NCBI GenBank assembly: GCA_000231825.2
Contig: JH720298.1
Location: 811,885 to 875,884, forward strand
Length of the DNA: 64,000 bases
Origin: Tetrahymena elliotti 4EA
Taxonomy: Eukaryota; Ciliophora; Oligohymenophorea; Hymenostomatida; Tetrahymenidae
Reading direction: 5' to 3'
Shown: piece after piece, positions 61,715 to 64,000 of the stretch
Layout: each line of letters begins with the position of its first letter
How positions within the stretch are numbered: the first letter of the stretch is position 1
Made by a program: the position numbers and the translations under genes
Notes under the pieces: generated by a model
What the model was told of the DNA's origin: nothing
Seen by the model: the letters and a program-made list of their open reading frames with translations, nothing else
Databases searched by the model: none

Positions 61715-64000
61715 ATGAATGGGGATATTTAATTAGATTAAATGAATCCTAATTAATTGTATAATTTCTAATAATAATTACAATTGCAACAACCCTTACA
61801 ATAATAATATGGTGGTTTGAGAAACGATTTAGAAAATGGTGACTAAGTAATTTTTTAGGACTGCTAATAGCACTTGTTCAAATAAATTCATGAGAAATTT
61901 TTAATATAATCTAAGGATTAAGCAAATAGACAATAATAGTCAAATATCAATTTAGAGGAGTAAAAAATTCAAGAATAGAGAATAATACAATTAGATATTT
62001 AACAAGGCTTAGAGAATGAAAAGATTAACTTAGAAGCTTATAAGTAAAAGATAGCAGAATTAGAGAGTGAAATAGATTAGCTAAAATTAAATTGTCAAAG
62101 CAAAGAGCAAGAGATGGATTAAATGAAGAAAAATTATTAAGAAAAAATTTAATTAGGAGATGATTTAATAATTAAACTTTAAGAATAATAGATAGATTAT
62201 TAAAAATAAATAGAAGATTTGGTAAACTAATAAGAAATCCAACAACAGCCATATGATTAAAAATAAAAAAACCAAATTTAGCAGTAAAATGAAGAATACA
62301 ATAATAAGGTCATCCAAAATGTGTAAGATTAAAAAATAGAAAAACATCAAAAAAAGATAAAAGAATTGAATGATGAAATTTAGCTTTTAAAAAAAGAAGT
62401 AGAAACTCTGAGGTAAGAGTTAAATCAAAAAGAATAAATTTTAAAAGTAAGCAATGAAGATTTTAAAAGAGTTTGTAATGAAAAATTATTTCTTGACAAT
62501 TAAATTGAAGAGAAAGAAGCCTTTATTAAAAAATAAAATGATTCATTTGAAGTGATCAAATTGTAGCTGGCTTCAGTTTAAGAAGAAAATGTGAATTTAA
62601 ATAATTTAAATGAATAAAATTAATAAAAATTAATCAAATAAAATGAAAATTATGAGTTTTCAATTTCTAACTCAATTCACCTTGATGATGCTAAATAATT
62701 TATGGCTCATATGTTCAACTCAGTCAAATAGTTACAAATTAATTCTAATAATTTACTTATGAATCCTTTGATTGCTTCATGTAATGCTATTCAAAATAAA
62801 GTTAATGGAGAATATTCTGAACAAAATAACATAGAGCTTAAAAACCCCAAAGACTATTATTCTTAAACAATTAAACATATTTTAAATGAAATTAAGTCTT
62901 TTAACAAGTAAATTAACTCAGTTAATAAATAGCTCACTACCCTTCATTCAGCAATAACTGAAATATAAACCAGTCAAGATCTTAGTTCTTAGCAACAAAA
63001 TAATTAAGTTTAATAATTAGCAAAATAAGTTTTTGAAAAAGAAGAAGCTTTAAAACAATTATAAGAAAAAATTGAAGCGAATATTTACTAATTAGATTCT
63101 ATTGAACAAGAGAAATAAATTTAATAAATTCAAGAAAAAGAAAGAGAGAGAGTACAAAATGAAATTAAAAAGAATGAAGAACTCTAAGCAAACCTTGAGA
63201 GGTTAAATGAAAGTTATTAGAAAGTTATTTAAGAAAAAGATTCATTATAAATTTAAATTAATAATTTAAATGAATAAAATTAATAATTAATTAACTAGAC
63301 TTAAAATTAAGCTAATCATAACAATTTAAATACTTAAATGCATTAAAAATAATAAGAATATGATTCTCTTAACAATTTTATTCTTTAGAAAGAACAGGAA
63401 TTATAAAGTTTGTCTAGCAGAGTTAATAATACTTTGAATAGCAATTAATAAATTTAAAAGTAAAATAACAATGGAATTTCTGAGCTAAATGATTCGATGA
63501 TGAATAAAACAATTATTCAAGATTAGCAACCCAATTTAAAAAATAATATGTAAGTTGCTTCTCATTTAAAAAATTTCTTTTAGAGTATTACCAAAGCTAG
63601 CTCTCTTAATGTGGAATTAAATTAGAAATATTAAGAACTATAAGAAGAGCCAAACATATCTTAACTCTCTTAATCTTTGAATAATAGAATTAATTCAAAT
63701 TTTGAACTTTAAAAAGATTCTGTTAAAATGGAAGAAGAATTAGAAACTAATAAAGATTATGAATAGCATTCTCCTTAAAAAGAAAATTAAAATTTATCAG
63801 AACTTTCAGAGAAACAAAATGGCCATAATACTTACTATGATCTATCATATAATTCATAAATAAATATCTAAATGTCTAATTTTCAACCTTAATAAGGTGG
63901 TAGTGAAAAAAAGCTCTAAATTGAAAGTAATTCAATATTTTTACCTTAGGCTCAGCAAGGTATCTAAGATCAAACAATTAATTAGATAGAATAGAGTTAT
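61715..64000 (+). CDS. Q-rich coiled-coil protein, incomplete at window end
   Basis: An open frame of 762 codons from ATG 61715 to the window end without a TGA, so the gene continues beyond 64000. After a Q-rich start (MNGDIQLDQMNPNQL) comes a long heptad-rich coil from about residue 60 to 300 (KINLEAYKQKIAELESEID, KHQKKIKELNDEIQLLKKE), a short less-coiled part (HLDDAKQFMAHMFNSVKQL), then more coil (EKERERVQNEIKKNEEL) and an N/Q/S-rich tail. TAA and TAG are exceptionally common as glutamine codons. The shape suggests a structural or cytoskeletal scaffold such as a basal-body or cortex protein. That is inference only. Confidence 0.8.

Noticed and set aside
62165..62350. Leucine/phenylalanine-rich minus-strand ORF
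   Set aside because: Antisense of the Q/K-rich coiled coil; the hydrophobic run is an artefact of reversing AAT/AAA/TAA codons.
1..64000. tRNA genes
   Set aside because: No segment showed a TTCGA-type T-loop with matching acceptor stem; a covariance scan would be needed to exclude intron-bearing or unusual tRNAs.

Overview
The window reads as macronuclear DNA of a ciliate, most likely Tetrahymena or a close oligohymenophorean. It is extremely A+T rich. Every recognisable gene uses TAA and TAG as sense codons (glutamine where a family can be compared) and ends only at TGA. Introns are short to medium, A+T-rich and GT..AG, and there are no bacterial-style operons. Conserved families (dipeptidyl peptidase III, SF3B5, Sen1 helicase, CDPK, polycystin, 3R-MYB, BIRC6/UBE2O-type E2) read through cleanly only under this code. 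Reading TAA/TAG as stops breaks all of them into pieces. Exon borders were placed by hand from GT..AG plus reading phase. Where phases add up this is stated.

Layout. 0.7-3.1 kb (+): Cache-domain membrane sensor. 4.3-6.3 kb (+): E2 ubiquitin-conjugating enzyme of BIRC6/UBE2O type. 6.9-14.0 kb (-): Sen1-like superfamily 1 RNA/DNA helicase. 14.4-19.9 kb (+): polycystin-type cation channel with a coiled-coil N-terminal extension; one intron carries a minisatellite and a 100-N assembly gap. 20.3-20.6 kb (-): SF3B5. 21.5-21.9 kb (-): small single-TM protein. 22.5-25.1 kb (+): calcium-dependent protein kinase. 26-31.6 kb: a repeat-rich, decayed region with two diverged copies of a broken coiled-coil gene, about 240-bp tandem units, a long inverted repeat and a doubtful LRR-like ORF. 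33.3-35.0 kb (-): Q/N-rich protein. 35.4-36.2 kb (+): small helical protein. 36.2-41.0 kb (-): three-repeat MYB factor with a 3.2-kb intron. 41-48.3 kb: no gene found, many simple repeats. 48.4-51.1 kb (+): dipeptidyl peptidase III. 51.5-55.1 kb (+): intronless 1201-residue orphan. 56.9-59.0 and 59.6-61.1 kb (+): two more orphans, the second ending inside a mariner-like miniature element. 61.7 kb to the window end (+): Q-rich coiled-coil protein, incomplete.

The genes do not form a pathway. They are independent eukaryotic units: signalling (Cache sensor, polycystin channel, CDPK), RNA metabolism (Sen1, SF3B5), transcription (MYB, Q/N-rich protein), and protein turnover (E2, DPP3). The least ordinary parts are the polycystin N-terminal extension, the duplicated broken genes with their inverted repeat at 26-31 kb, and the run of unrecognised Q-rich proteins from 51 kb to the end. 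I saw no CRISPR array, rRNA, tRNA or bacterial mobile element.
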